A stretch of 52,408 bases of DNA from Actinomycetota bacterium (GTDB lineage Bacteria; Actinomycetota; Aquicultoria; SURF-47). The stretch lies in contig QZJE01000022.1 of assembly GCA_003599235.1 (NCBI GenBank), positions 1 through 52,408 of the forward strand. Direction: 5' to 3'. This document shows, in pieces, positions 16,715-25,875 of the stretch (position 1 is the stretch's first letter; each line of letters starts with the position of its first letter). The position numbers and the translations under genes are program-made. The notes below the pieces were generated by a model, which was not told the DNA's origin, searched no databases, and worked only from the letters and a program-made list of their open reading frames with translations.

Positions 16715-18009
16715 TTCTGCTTAAACCCTATCCAGACAGGACACCCGATAAAATCAAATGCTTGCCTTAATTTTCTCTCTAAAAAGCGCCGAAAGCTAGG
16801 GGTAATTAATTTTAGGTTATTTACAAAGAATATAAACTTTGGCGGCCGGGCAGCTACTTGACTGCCGTAACTCAACTTTACAGGGCTTCTGCCTTTCGAA
16901 GGAAAACGCTCTACCTCAAGGCCAGCAATAAAATCATTGACTTGCGATGTCTTAAGCTTCTTTAAATACTGGGACGAAACTTCCTCTAAATGGTCGAAAA
17001 TATCCTCTAAGCCGGAACCCTCCAAAGCTGATACATCCAGCAAAGGAGCGTAATTAATAAAGGAAAGACGTCTGGCTACCGAGTCTTTTAGCCTCTCAAT
17101 TTGAGCCTCATCGACTAAATCCCATTTATTCAACATAACGATGATAGCGCATCCTCTGGAGGCGGCCATATCAGCGATTTTTTGATCCTGCTCAGTAACT
17201 TTGTCACTAGCATCGATAACTAATAAAGCAATATCGGCCCTATCCAGGGCCTTAAGGCTTCTTACCAAACCATAATATTCTAAGTCTTCTACTTTTTTTC
17301 TTTTAATGCCGGCTGTATCGATAAACCGCCAGGTGCGCCTATTATACTCAACTAAACTGTCCAGGCTATCCCTGGTAGTACCGGCGACTTCGCTGACTAT
17401 AGCTCTTTTTTGCCCTGTTAGGCTATTTAGTATCGATGACTTCCCGACATTTGGTTTGCCAACAATAGCAATATTTATTAAATCCTCATCTGCCGGGGGT
17501 TTTCTCTGAGGTATTATCTCAATTAATTTATCTAAGAACTCCGATATTCCTAACCCGTGAGAGGCTGATATCGGATAAGGCTCACCTAAACCAAGTTGAT
17601 AGAACTCAGATATTAACACATCAGCTTTAGCAATATTATCTACCTTGTTGACCAGCAATAAGACCTTTTTTTTAGCCTTTCTAAGAAACATCGCTACTTC
17701 AGAGTCCAGAGGATTTAAGCCTTCCTTGCCATCAACTAAAAAAAGTACAGCCTCAGCCTCTTCTATGGCCATCTTGGCTTGGTCTACCATAGCCTCGGTA
17801 ATGGGCTCGCCTTGGCGAAACTCAAAACCGCCGGTGTCAATTAAGGTAAAATAATTGCCGGCCCAATCCGCATCTACATAATTTCTATCCCTGGTAACTC
17901 CAGGCATAGCATGAGTGATAGTATCCTTGGTTTTAGCTATTCTGTTTATTAAGGTGGACTTACCTACATTTGGCCTGCCCACTAAAGCCACTAATGGTAG
18001 TGTCAACAA
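16711..18009 (-). CDS. der: Ribosome-assembly GTPase Der (EngA)
   Basis: 432 residues from a TTG at 18009 preceded by AAGGAG; the frame can be extended to 18033 but that start would lie before the ribosome binding site. Two GTPase domains in tandem: GRPNVGKSTL, DTGG and NKVD in the first; GKPNVGKSSI, DTAG and NKWD in the second. A C-terminal KH-like domain ends in CPVWIGFKQK. It works in 50S subunit maturation. The first 50 nt overlap the end of the DUF512 gene and the last 4 nt overlap plsY. Confidence 0.95.
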   Translation of the reverse strand: MLTLPLVALVGRPNVGKSTLINRIAKTKDTITHAMPGVTRDRNYVDADWAGNYFTLIDTGGFEFRQGEPITEAMVDQAKMAIEEAEAVLFLVDGKEGLNPLDSEVAMFLRKAKKKVLLLVNKVDNIAKADVLISEFYQLGLGEPYPISASHGLGISEFLDKLIEIIPQRKPPADEDLINIAIVGKPNVGKSSILNSLTGQKRAIVSEVAGTTRDSLDSLVEYNRRTWRFIDTAGIKRKKVEDLEYYGLVRSLKALDRADIALLVIDASDKVTEQDQKIADMAASRGCAIIVMLNKWDLVDEAQIERLKDSVARRLSFINYAPLLDVSALEGSGLEDIFDHLEEVSSQYLKKLKTSQVNDFIAGLEVERFPSKGRSPVKLSYGSQVAARPPKFIFFVNNLKLITPSFRRFLERKLRQAFDFIGCPVWIGFKQK

Positions 18010-19012
18010 ACAATTCTCCTTTGCTGGGCACAACTATAATCTCTAGATTCGGCAAAGATTTTCTTAGCTTACCCAAGCTCCAGTCATCGATAAATAGATT
18101 ATCTTCATTAAGCATGATATCAGGTAAAAGCATTATACCGCTTTCTTTCTTAAGCTGATTTGCAATGTCCCTTCCGGCTACAAGTCCAGCAACCGTAATA
18201 CTAGTGCCTAAAAAATGGTTCTTAATGGAAACCACTTTTGTATTCAGGCAAGACGATATTATTGGTGACGCTAACTGACCGGTAACGATAATATATTCAG
18301 ATAGTTTGTTTCTTAATTTTTTAGAATTAACTCCATCCAAGAATTGCCTGGCAATACCGATACCGTTTTCTGCTTGAGGATAATTATCATAATAGCTAGC
18401 TAGGGGCAATGGTTTTTCTGCCAATAGAAAAAACTCATCAGCTAGATAAGTTTTAGGGTAGTTAATGGAGTTTATTAACTTAGCAGCAAGTTCTTTTGTC
18501 CAAGGCCTTATATCCTTAAGACCCTGGCGGTGCTTTGATAAACCAACAGGCACTATCCCAATTGACTTAATTTTAGGCATTTTAGTTAGCTCTTTTAATG
18601 TTTTTATTAACGACTGCCCATCGTTTAGGCCGGTACATAGCACTATTTGAATGTGCATATCAATTTTGCTTGCAAGTTTTCTAAAAAAAGCTAGTCCTGG
18701 GTCATCTTTAACCCCGAAAAGTGCCCGCCTTATTTCAGGAATCAAGCTGTGTAGCGACACGTATAGCGGAGATATTTTAAATCGGATAATCTCTTCAATA
18801 TCCTTATCTAAGAGATTGTTAAGAGTAATATAGTTGCCATGTAAAAATGAAAGCCGGTAATCGTCATCTTTAAAATATAAACTCTTTCTTAAGCCCTTGG
18901 GCATTTGGTCAATAAAACAAAAAATGCACTTATTTTGGCAACGCTTTACTTTTTTTATAGGGGTAATAAAATCAAGCCCTGAATTATCTCCTTTAAAAAG
19001 ACGTGTTTGCAT
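17960..19012 (-). CDS. DUF512 radical SAM-type Fe-S protein lacking the PDZ domain
   Basis: 350 residues from ATG 19012, which comes 1 nt after the ispH stop codon. The cluster motif CQNKCIFCFIDQMPKGLR is near residues 32-49. The rest matches the DUF512/TIGR03279 family: LSFLHGNYITLNNL, PLYVSLHS, IVPVGLSKHRQGL, and a C-terminal VTGQLASPII region. Family members normally carry a PDZ-like domain of about 80 residues before this motif; here only about 30 residues precede it and ispH occupies the DNA upstream, so the domain is absent. Function is unknown, though the position between ispH and der is typical of the family. Confidence 0.88.
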   Translation of the reverse strand: MQTRLFKGDNSGLDFITPIKKVKRCQNKCIFCFIDQMPKGLRKSLYFKDDDYRLSFLHGNYITLNNLLDKDIEEIIRFKISPLYVSLHSLIPEIRRALFGVKDDPGLAFFRKLASKIDMHIQIVLCTGLNDGQSLIKTLKELTKMPKIKSIGIVPVGLSKHRQGLKDIRPWTKELAAKLINSINYPKTYLADEFFLLAEKPLPLASYYDNYPQAENGIGIARQFLDGVNSKKLRNKLSEYIIVTGQLASPIISSCLNTKVVSIKNHFLGTSITVAGLVAGRDIANQLKKESGIMLLPDIMLNEDNLFIDDWSLGKLRKSLPNLEIIVVPSKGELFVDTTISGFSGQAKCR

Positions 19013-19013
19013 T

Positions 19014-19853
19014 TTATTTAATGGAGCAGACCGAATCGACAACTTCTTGCAAAATCCAATCTGCAGTAGAAGCTCCTGCTGTTACACCTACTAAATCATC
19101 TTTATTAAACCAGGATTTTTTTATCTCAGAAGCTGTTTCGATATGATAAGATTTTGGATTCATTTCCAAACAAATCTGGGTAAGCCTAGTAGTATTAGCA
19201 CTATTTTTGCCACCTACAATCAACATCACATCGGCTTTTTTGGCCAGCTGTCTAGCTGCTGATTGGCGCTTAGTTGTAGCACTGCAAATAGTATTAAAAA
19301 CCTTGATTTGCTTATACGTTGCCAACAATCCCGAGATGATGGCATCGAGATTTTCTTGGCTCTGGGTGGTTTGAACCACTACTCCTACTTTATTCATCTC
19401 TTTTGGTAATTTAGCCAAATCCTCGGGCCGCTCCACCACGATTGCGTTTAAGCCGGCATACGCCAGCAAGCCAACTACCTCAGGATGATTTCTCTCCCCG
19501 ACTATAATTAAATCGTAACCCTCTTTTAACAGAGTAGAAGCGCATTGCTGGGCTTTTTTAACAAAAGGACAAGTGGCATCGACTACTTTTAAGCCTTTGG
19601 CTTTAGCTTTTCGCACTACTTGTGGCTCGACTCCGTGAGTCCTGATTATTACTGTTCCTTTGTCGATTTCATCAATACTGTCAATATGATGAATACCGTT
19701 AGTCTCTAGCCGGTTAACTACCTGGGGATTGTGAATTATTGGCCCCAGTGTATAAATAAGCTTATCCGGGCTTTTCCCGGCCTGGCTGGTTAAGTCCAGA
19801 GCCCGCTCAACCCCATAACAATATCCGGCATGTTTGGCTATTTCTACTTTCAT
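19014..19853 (-). CDS. ispH: 4-hydroxy-3-methylbut-2-enyl diphosphate reductase
   Basis: 279 residues. The three cluster cysteines are in GYCYGVERA (C12), DATCPFVKKA and NTICSATTKRQ. Substrate-binding blocks are IRTHGV, GERNHPEV and QTTQS. It makes IPP and DMAPP in the last step of the MEP pathway, using a [4Fe-4S] cluster. The start overlaps the plsC stop by 4 nt. No ribosomal protein S1 domain is fused and no rpsA follows, although both arrangements occur in related operons. Confidence 0.97.
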   Translation of the reverse strand: MKVEIAKHAGYCYGVERALDLTSQAGKSPDKLIYTLGPIIHNPQVVNRLETNGIHHIDSIDEIDKGTVIIRTHGVEPQVVRKAKAKGLKVVDATCPFVKKAQQCASTLLKEGYDLIIVGERNHPEVVGLLAYAGLNAIVVERPEDLAKLPKEMNKVGVVVQTTQSQENLDAIISGLLATYKQIKVFNTICSATTKRQSAARQLAKKADVMLIVGGKNSANTTRLTQICLEMNPKSYHIETASEIKKSWFNKDDLVGVTAGASTADWILQEVVDSVCSIK

Positions 19854-20446
19854 TTCTGCTCTTTTAGTATATTTATTTCCTTCATTATTTTATCAGTTAA
19901 GACAGATAATTGCTGTTTATCAGCGCTTTTTTGTACGGTAATTTCATGCCCTACTTTAACTGTTATTTTTGGAAATCTAGGCAATTTTTTACCTTCAGGT
20001 ATTACTTTGTCGCTACCGATTACTGCCACCGGCACTACCTTAGCGCCTGTCTTTGTTGCCAGATATGAGGCCCCATTATATTGGTTTTCAGCTACCCCAT
20101 CCTTAACTCTGGTTCCTTGAGGAAAAATAATTAAGGCTTTTCCTTGGTTGAGGATATCTATAGATTTTTTAAGTACCTCCTTGCTTACTCCTAGCCTGTT
20201 AACCGGAAACACACCGACGCTTCTTAGAAACCAACCTAGCACTGGAATACTAAAAAGTTCTTTTTTGCCAACCCAATTAACCCGCCTAGGATAAGCAGCG
20301 ATACCTACTGCCACCGGGTCAAGATAGCTGGCATGGTTGGAAGCCAGCACGATAGCTCCTTCTTGTGGCACTTTTTGGCCTTCTTTCTTAAGCCTAAATG
20401 GCAGGTAAAGGAGCCTAAAAATAATATATAGCAGGCGGTATATCAC
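19850..20446 (-). CDS. plsC: 1-acyl-sn-glycerol-3-phosphate acyltransferase
   Basis: 198 residues. The HX4D catalytic motif is in ASNHASYLDPVAVG (residues about 32-45) and the glycerol-phosphate motif is FPQGTR (about 109), with Q in place of the usual E. There is a hydrophobic N terminus and a basic face. It adds the second acyl chain to make phosphatidic acid. It overlaps cmk and ispH by 4 nt each, so it is part of one tightly coupled message. Confidence 0.94.
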   Translation of the reverse strand: MIYRLLYIIFRLLYLPFRLKKEGQKVPQEGAIVLASNHASYLDPVAVGIAAYPRRVNWVGKKELFSIPVLGWFLRSVGVFPVNRLGVSKEVLKKSIDILNQGKALIIFPQGTRVKDGVAENQYNGASYLATKTGAKVVPVAVIGSDKVIPEGKKLPRFPKITVKVGHEITVQKSADKQQLSVLTDKIMKEINILKEQK

Positions 20447-21108
20447 TTTTTCTCCTTGATAATTGCCATGATCTGGATGACCACTTCCTCAATTGTTTTG
20501 CCTGTAGTATCTATGGGGTAAGCGTCTTTAGCTTTGCTTAGAGGGCTTAACTTTCGAGTGCTGTCTATTTTATCTCGTTTCATAATATCCTGCTCTAGCT
20601 CTTGTTTGTCGCAAATGTGGCCTTTAGCGGCTAGTTCAGCACAACGCCTCCTGGCACGTTCCTTAGTGGAGGCGGTTACATAAAACTTTATATCAGCATC
20701 AGGTAAAACCACTGTACCTATGTCACGGCCTTCAACAACAACATCACCCTGCTTAGCTAACTTTCGTTGCCTTTCTACCATCATTTCCCGTACATCAGAA
20801 ATTTTGGCTACATCTGAAACATATGCGTCTACTTCAGGGGTGGATAGTTTCTTTGTAACATCTACACCGTTTACCAAAACCCGCTCGACTCCATCTTCCC
20901 AAGAAAAAGAAAGACTTACTTGTAGACGCTTGATTAGCTCTTTTATCTGGTCTTTTTGAGTAATATCAATATTTTCTAAAAGAGCTTGTAAGGCAGCTGC
21001 CCGGTACATAAGACCGGTTCCAATTAAATGGTAATTAAGTTTTTTGGCCACTTTTTTAGCAATCGTGCTCTTTCCTGAGGCTGCAGGACCGTCGATTGTA
21101 ATAATCAT
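20443..21108 (-). CDS. cmk: Cytidylate kinase
   Basis: 221 residues. P-loop DGPAASGKSTIAKKVAKKL at the N terminus; the CMP-binding region includes GTGLMYRAAAL, VEGRDIGTVVLPDA and the lid KERARRRCAEL. It phosphorylates CMP and dCMP. It overlaps aroA and plsC by 4 nt each. The cmk-plsC order is common in Gram-positive-type bacteria. Confidence 0.96.
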   Translation of the reverse strand: MIITIDGPAASGKSTIAKKVAKKLNYHLIGTGLMYRAAALQALLENIDITQKDQIKELIKRLQVSLSFSWEDGVERVLVNGVDVTKKLSTPEVDAYVSDVAKISDVREMMVERQRKLAKQGDVVVEGRDIGTVVLPDADIKFYVTASTKERARRRCAELAAKGHICDKQELEQDIMKRDKIDSTRKLSPLSKAKDAYPIDTTGKTIEEVVIQIMAIIKEKK

Positions 21109-22379
21109 ATTAAAACCTTAAGTAATTCATAAAATCTGGGAAAACTAATATTAATACACTCAGAACCCTGGATGGTAGTTTGGCCAGAGGCTACAAGGCC
21201 AGCTATGGCTAACGACATAGCCATCCGGTGATCCCCGTAGGACTCAACAACAGCACCTTTTAACTTTGTGGGTCCGTTAATTATCAAACCATCGTTGGTA
21301 GCTTCGATGTTGGCATTCATTTTTTTAAGCTCGGCTGCAATAGCGGTAATGCGGTCTGTTTCTTTTAGCTTAAGCTCGGCAGCGTCTTTGATAATTGTCG
21401 TCCCCTCTGCTTGAGTTGCTAGTACCGCCAGAATAGGTATCTCATCTATAGCTAAAGGAATAATGTCTTTAGATATCTCTATTGCCGACAAAGAACTAGT
21501 TTTAGTAACAATGTCTGCAATCGGCTCGTTGTTCTTTAATGCTTCGTTTTCTAAGCTAATACTTGCCCCCATTCTTTTTATTACTTGCAAAAACCCGGTA
21601 CGAGTAGGATTTACCCCTGTTCCGACAACCGTCAATTTAGAGTCAGGAACTATTAAGCTTGCAGCTATAAAAAAAGCAGCTGAAGATAAATCGCCAGGTA
21701 TTTCAATTGGCAATCCAGTTAACTGAGTTTGCCCCTTAATTCTGATTTCATTATTTTCTGAAGTAATCGCAGCTCCAAGATAATTAAGCATTCTCTCAGT
21801 GTGATCTCTGGATTTTTGCGGTTCAATTACAGTGGTTTGTCCTTTCGCTAAGAGTCCTGCTATAAGTACAGCTGATTTTACTTGAGCGCTGGCAACAGGA
21901 AGTTCGTAAGTGATCCCCTTTAATTGCGTGCCATTGATTTCTAACGGCGCATAACCGTTTTTGCTGGAGATATCTGCCCCCATCAAACTAAGAGGTTTTA
22001 TTACTCTATCCATCGGCCTTTTTCTTAATGAGTCATCACCAGTAATTGAAGAAGTAAAGGACTGAGCTGCTAAAATTGCAGGTAATATACGCATAGTTGT
22101 CCCGGAATTGCCGGCATCTAGTAGCTTTTTTGATTTTATAAAACCGGTCTTGCCCACGCCGTTAATTATCAAGCGCCCATGCTCAAAATACGCCTGTACT
22201 CCCAGGGATTTTAAGCAAGACAGGGTGCTTAGAGTATCTGAGGCTTCTAAGAAGTTGTTGACTATTGTTTGACCGTTAGCCAAAGAGCTAAGAATAAGTG
22301 CCCGGTGGGAAACAGATTTATCTCCTGGAACTCTAACTTCGCCCTGTATTTTATTAATTGGATTGACTGTTAATTTCAT
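21105..22379 (-). CDS. aroA: 3-phosphoshikimate 1-carboxyvinyltransferase (EPSP synthase)
   Basis: 424 residues from ATG 22379; a TTG two codons upstream is a less likely start. Two-domain EPSP fold with GDKSVSHRALILSSLA, LDAGNSGTTMRI, RPMDRVIKPL, and the C-terminal LKLKETDRI and YGDHRMAMSLAIAGL. LDAGNSGTTMR resembles the class II (SLAGNSGT-like) PEP-binding variant more than the enterobacterial LGNAGTAMR type. It catalyses the sixth step of the shikimate pathway. It overlaps cmk by 4 nt. Confidence 0.96.
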   Translation of the reverse strand: MKLTVNPINKIQGEVRVPGDKSVSHRALILSSLANGQTIVNNFLEASDTLSTLSCLKSLGVQAYFEHGRLIINGVGKTGFIKSKKLLDAGNSGTTMRILPAILAAQSFTSSITGDDSLRKRPMDRVIKPLSLMGADISSKNGYAPLEINGTQLKGITYELPVASAQVKSAVLIAGLLAKGQTTVIEPQKSRDHTERMLNYLGAAITSENNEIRIKGQTQLTGLPIEIPGDLSSAAFFIAASLIVPDSKLTVVGTGVNPTRTGFLQVIKRMGASISLENEALKNNEPIADIVTKTSSLSAIEISKDIIPLAIDEIPILAVLATQAEGTTIIKDAAELKLKETDRITAIAAELKKMNANIEATNDGLIINGPTKLKGAVVESYGDHRMAMSLAIAGLVASGQTTIQGSECINISFPRFYELLKVLI

Positions 22380-22453
22380 AGGCAATAAAGGCCTTAGGCA
22401 GTAAAGGCAACAAGTATCTTTTGGCCTCTTGGCCTCTGATGCCTTTAGGCCTA
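22380..22453. repeat. Intra-operon tandem words (GGCAATAAAG, TTGGCCTC)
   Basis: The tyrA-aroA gap is filled by GGCAATAAAGGCCTTAGGCAG followed by AAAGGCAAC, then TTGGCCTC twice in tandem and GCCTTTAGGCCT. The words are partly palindromic (AAGGCCTT, AGGCCT). Confidence 0.5.
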
Positions 22454-23581
22454 CTATGCTCCGTATATCTTCCGTACTTCTACTTGATAACCTTTGTCAG
22501 ATAAAGCCTTAGCCGCTTTTTTAGCTTCACTCTCTCCATCTAGAGCTAAACGCAAAATACCCCGCCGCTCACTGGTATGCACTATCTCGATATCTTCGAT
22601 ATTTAGACCCAGCTGGCCAAATGTCACAGTGATGTCACTTACCACTCCGGGTTTATCTGATACTGGAATTAATATCTCTCTTAACTGCCGCAATTCTTTT
22701 TCTTTAGCAATCGGCAAGTTAACTCTAGCAACTCTTGCTTCCTCTAGGGCTTTTAATAGCTTCTTATTATCAGAAGCCTCAATCAAGGAGGCCATCTTAG
22801 ATAAAACCTCTTGATACGCTTTGATATTGTCTAAAATAGCTTCTTTGTTCTCTAAACAAATATCGAGCCACATATCAGGATTAGAAGCAGCGATTCTGGT
22901 AGTGTCGCGAAACCCGCCCGCTGCCAGCAGCAGCCAATTCTCTTGGCTTGCTTGGCCTTCCTTTGTCTGTTTTGAAGCCAAGCTCATTAAAGCCGAAGCA
23001 ATAATATGCGGCAAGTGGCTGATAGTTGCCACAATTAAATCATGTTTTTCGATATCTACTGCAATTACATTAGCTCCGATTTTATTAAGTAAGGAATGTA
23101 ATTTCTGAAAAGCGGTGGTGTCGGTTTTTTTTGTGGGAGTTAAAATATAATATGAGTTTTTAAAAAGATTTGCTGATGCGTGCTCTACCCCAAATTGCTC
23201 GGAGCCGGTCATTGGGTGACCACCTATAAAATTAACGGTTTTTGGCAACAGCTCTTCAGCTTCGGCTACAATATTAGACTTGGTACTGCCAACATCACTT
23301 ACAATTGCACCTTTATCTAAATATGGGGCAATCTCTTTAAGAACATTGGCGATACTTCCAACTGGAACTGCAAGAAAAACAAGGTCTGAACCACTTACTG
23401 CTTTTGTTGTATCCAAATAACCTTTATCTATTGCTTTTTTGGCAATAGCTTTATCTAGAGTTTCCTGGTTTCTGGCTACTCCAATTACTTTTGGAGGATT
23501 ATCAAGCTTCTTTATTGCTAAACCAAGCGATCCGCCGACTAACCCAGTACCAATAATTGTTACCTGTCGGAAGTCTGCCAT
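22454..23581 (-). CDS. tyrA: Prephenate dehydrogenase with C-terminal ACT domain
   Basis: 375 residues. Rossmann motif IIGTGLVGGSLGLAIKK at the N terminus; IGGHPMTGSEQFGVEHA holds the prephenate-binding region; a helical dimer domain includes LPHIIASALM and GGFRDTTRIAASNPDMW. Residues about 300-375 form an ACT domain (LIPVSDKPGVVSDITVTFGQ), which suggests feedback control by tyrosine. It converts prephenate to 4-hydroxyphenylpyruvate. Confidence 0.95.
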   Translation of the reverse strand: MADFRQVTIIGTGLVGGSLGLAIKKLDNPPKVIGVARNQETLDKAIAKKAIDKGYLDTTKAVSGSDLVFLAVPVGSIANVLKEIAPYLDKGAIVSDVGSTKSNIVAEAEELLPKTVNFIGGHPMTGSEQFGVEHASANLFKNSYYILTPTKKTDTTAFQKLHSLLNKIGANVIAVDIEKHDLIVATISHLPHIIASALMSLASKQTKEGQASQENWLLLAAGGFRDTTRIAASNPDMWLDICLENKEAILDNIKAYQEVLSKMASLIEASDNKKLLKALEEARVARVNLPIAKEKELRQLREILIPVSDKPGVVSDITVTFGQLGLNIEDIEIVHTSERRGILRLALDGESEAKKAAKALSDKGYQVEVRKIYGA

Positions 23582-23583
23582 TT

Positions 23584-23615
23584 TGACCTAACCTTTGACC
23601 CTTGACCTTTGACCA
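23584..23615. repeat. Intra-operon tandem CTTTGACC words
   Basis: The aroF-tyrA gap carries four close copies of the word CCTTTGACC/CCTAACCTTTGACC. The unit length drifts between 7 and 9 nt. Confidence 0.5.
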
Positions 23616-23623
23616 TTGCCCTC

Positions 23624-24643
23624 TTAACCAATCCCTTTTAAGCCTAGATATTTTGCCATCGAAATAATAGATTTCATGCAATCATCAAACTGAGTACTGG
23701 TTACCGACTGAGGCCCGTCGCAAAGAGCTTCTTCTGGAGCTGGATGTACCTCTATCATTAGCCCGTCAGCCCCTGCAGCTAAAGCCGCTAGGCCTAAGGG
23801 CTTAATTAAATCTCTTTTACCGGTAGCATGAGAAGGGTCTACTATTACCGGTAAGTGACTTAAAGATTTTATGATAGGTATTGCACTTATATCTAAGGTG
23901 TTTCGGGTTGCAGACTCAAACGAACGCAGACCACGCTCGCAGATAATAACCTTGGTGTTTCCCCCTTTTAATATATACTCCGCCGACATCAATGTCTCTT
24001 CGATGGTACAACTGAAGGCTTTTTTAAGTAAAATCGGCTTTTTAAGCTTGCCGACCTCGGTCAACAAAGTAAAGTTTTGCATATTACGGGCACCGATTTG
24101 TAAGATATCAGCGTATTTGGCAACCGTGGCTACATCTCTAGTATCTAAGACCTCGGTTACGATGGGCATGCCGGTAACTTCCCTGGCTTTAGCCATCATC
24201 TTAAGGCCTTTTTCGCCTAACCCCTGGAAACTGTAAGGAGAGGTTCTGGGTTTGTATGCGCCGCCTCTAAGTATCTGGGCACCGGCTTTTTTTACAACCT
24301 CAGCCGATCTCATTACTTGCTCTTCGCTCTCAATAGAGCACGGACCAGCCATCACCGCAAAATACGAGCCCCCGATTTTTACTCCTCCAACATCAATTAT
24401 CGTGTCCTCGGGTTTAAATTCCCTGCTAACCAATTTGTAGGGTTTTGATATCGGTAAAACGTCTTCTACCCCCGGATAGGCTTTAAAGGGCAGCTTTACG
24501 ATTTGTTCCCGGTCACCGATTGCTCCGATGATAGTTTTGTATTTACCTTTGGAAAGATGGGCTTTGGCTCCCACTTCTTCTATCTTTTTTACTACATAAT
24601 GAATTTGGTCTTCACTAGCTTTGGTCTTCATTATTACCATCAT
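23624..24643 (-). CDS. aroF: DAHP synthase, type I-beta with N-terminal regulatory domain
   Basis: 339 residues. Residues 1-70 are the ferredoxin-like (ACT-like) regulatory domain (VIMKTKASEDQIHYVVKKIE), as in the Thermotoga enzyme. The TIM barrel follows with AGPCSIESEEQ, LRGGAYKPRTSPYSFQGLG, QIGARNMQNF, and VDPSHATGKRDL, giving the metal and PEP ligands (C, H, E, D). It joins PEP and erythrose-4-phosphate at the head of the shikimate pathway. AAGGA lies before the ATG. Confidence 0.96.
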   Translation of the reverse strand: MMVIMKTKASEDQIHYVVKKIEEVGAKAHLSKGKYKTIIGAIGDREQIVKLPFKAYPGVEDVLPISKPYKLVSREFKPEDTIIDVGGVKIGGSYFAVMAGPCSIESEEQVMRSAEVVKKAGAQILRGGAYKPRTSPYSFQGLGEKGLKMMAKAREVTGMPIVTEVLDTRDVATVAKYADILQIGARNMQNFTLLTEVGKLKKPILLKKAFSCTIEETLMSAEYILKGGNTKVIICERGLRSFESATRNTLDISAIPIIKSLSHLPVIVDPSHATGKRDLIKPLGLAALAAGADGLMIEVHPAPEEALCDGPQSVTSTQFDDCMKSIISMAKYLGLKGIG

Positions 24644-24663
24644 ATGGCATCATCCTTTATTCA

Positions 24664-24719
24664 GAGCGTTAGAGTTTTAGAGAATTAGGTTTTTAATTGC
24701 TAACGCTCTAATTCTCTAA
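24664..24719. repeat. Intra-operon inverted repeats with alternative folds
   Basis: AGAGCGTTAG (24664-24673) pairs perfectly with CTAACGCTCT (24700-24709). TTAGAGAATTAG (24678-24689) pairs perfectly with CTAATTCTCTAA (24708-24719). The two helices interleave, giving alternative hairpins or a pseudoknot between hisC and aroF. Confidence 0.6.
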
Positions 24720-24725
24720 CTCTCT

Positions 24726-25820
24726 CTACAATACATCCTTCAATGCTTTTAGAAACATTTCTAATTCTTCCCTGGTACCCACAGTTATTCGCAGGTAATT
24801 TTGGTACTGCTGGCCAAAAATATCACCTGTTCTAGTGATAACCCCTTTGGCCAATAAATCCTTAAATACTATATTGGAGTCTTTTTTTGCATTTATCAAC
24901 ACAAAATTAGCTTGAGAAGGAACATAATCAACCCCTAAATCGTCTAATCCGTCATATAATAATTGGCGATTTTCTGCATTTAGCTTTTTGCGTTTTAGTA
25001 ATTCCTCCCCTGCCCCTAAACTGGCAAGAGCAGCTGCTTGAGCTAAAGTATTGATATTAAAAGGATCTCTTAGCTTGCGGTCGATATGTACTAATACCTT
25101 TGGTGCTATTCCGTAACCGATTCTAAGTCCCGCCAAACCATATATTTTTGAAAAAGTGCCGGTAGCCATCACTGCCTTGCCTTCTTTTAGATACTTAACA
25201 GTGTCCGGATAATTAGAATCATCTACAAACTCCTGGTAGGCTTGGTCTATCAGAACCAAACAATCCTTTTTGTCGACTTCTTCCATAAACCAATCAAGCT
25301 CTTCTTGGCTTACGATAGTTCCGGTGGGATTATTGGGGTTGCATATTATTACCAGCTTGGTTTTATCAGTAATGGCCTTGAGCAACACTTCTAGGTCAAA
25401 CCGGTGATTATTTAATGGAACCTCTATTACTTTGCCATCAAACTTTTTGGCCGTTAACTGGTATAGCATAAAAGTGGGAGCACAATAGGCTACTTCGTCT
25501 CCATGTCCGATAATGGCTTCCATAGCAATTCTTATAAGCTCGTTAGAGCCGTTTCCGATAAGAATATTCTCTGTAGCAACACCTAGCTTTTCTGATAAAA
25601 CTGCCCTTAGAGCGGCTACTTCTTCGTCCGGATAACGGTTAATAGAAGTCTGATAACATTCAATGGCTTTAAGCGCTTCGTCAAATGGAGGATATGGCCA
25701 CTCGTTAGAAGCCAGCTTGACGATTTTTTCTAAGCCGTACTCCCTTTGCACCTGGGTGATTGCTTTGCCTGGTATATATTTTTCCAGTACATCAAGGTGT
25801 CCCTTGATTAATCCATCCAT
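24726..25820 (-). CDS. hisC: Histidinol-phosphate aminotransferase family
   Basis: 364-residue class II PLP aminotransferase. Motifs: LASNEWPYPP, GNGSNELIRIA, CNPNNPTGTIV, LIDQAYQEF, and the PLP lysine in TFSKIYGLAGLRIGYG (near residue 222). At the head of an aromatic operon such enzymes often accept both histidinol phosphate and aromatic keto acids; the true role here may be phenylalanine/tyrosine formation (inference). AAGGA precedes the ATG. It is the first gene of the 11-gene minus-strand run and is divergent from the pfkB-type gene by 52 nt. Confidence 0.93.
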   Translation of the reverse strand: MDGLIKGHLDVLEKYIPGKAITQVQREYGLEKIVKLASNEWPYPPFDEALKAIECYQTSINRYPDEEVAALRAVLSEKLGVATENILIGNGSNELIRIAMEAIIGHGDEVAYCAPTFMLYQLTAKKFDGKVIEVPLNNHRFDLEVLLKAITDKTKLVIICNPNNPTGTIVSQEELDWFMEEVDKKDCLVLIDQAYQEFVDDSNYPDTVKYLKEGKAVMATGTFSKIYGLAGLRIGYGIAPKVLVHIDRKLRDPFNINTLAQAAALASLGAGEELLKRKKLNAENRQLLYDGLDDLGVDYVPSQANFVLINAKKDSNIVFKDLLAKGVITRTGDIFGQQYQNYLRITVGTREELEMFLKALKDVL

Positions 25821-25859
25821 AACTATTTCCTTACTTGAACTGGGATTAGTATATCATGC

Positions 25860-25875
25860 TATAATACGCTTTGTG
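25860..25875 (+). promoter_or_regulatory. Leaderless promoter of the PfkB-type gene
   Basis: TATAAT at 25860-25865 is followed by 7 nt and the GTG start codon at 25873. Initiation would fall on or next to the start codon. A TTGAAC at 25835-25840 may be the -35 with a long 19-nt spacer. The opposite strand of this 52-nt gap must also hold the hisC promoter (TATACT is visible). Confidence 0.65.

Noticed and set aside
25663..25872. N-terminal extension of the PfkB-type protein by 70 codons.
   Set aside because: It is antisense to hisC and upstream of the TATAAT box. The family fold begins right after GTG 25873.
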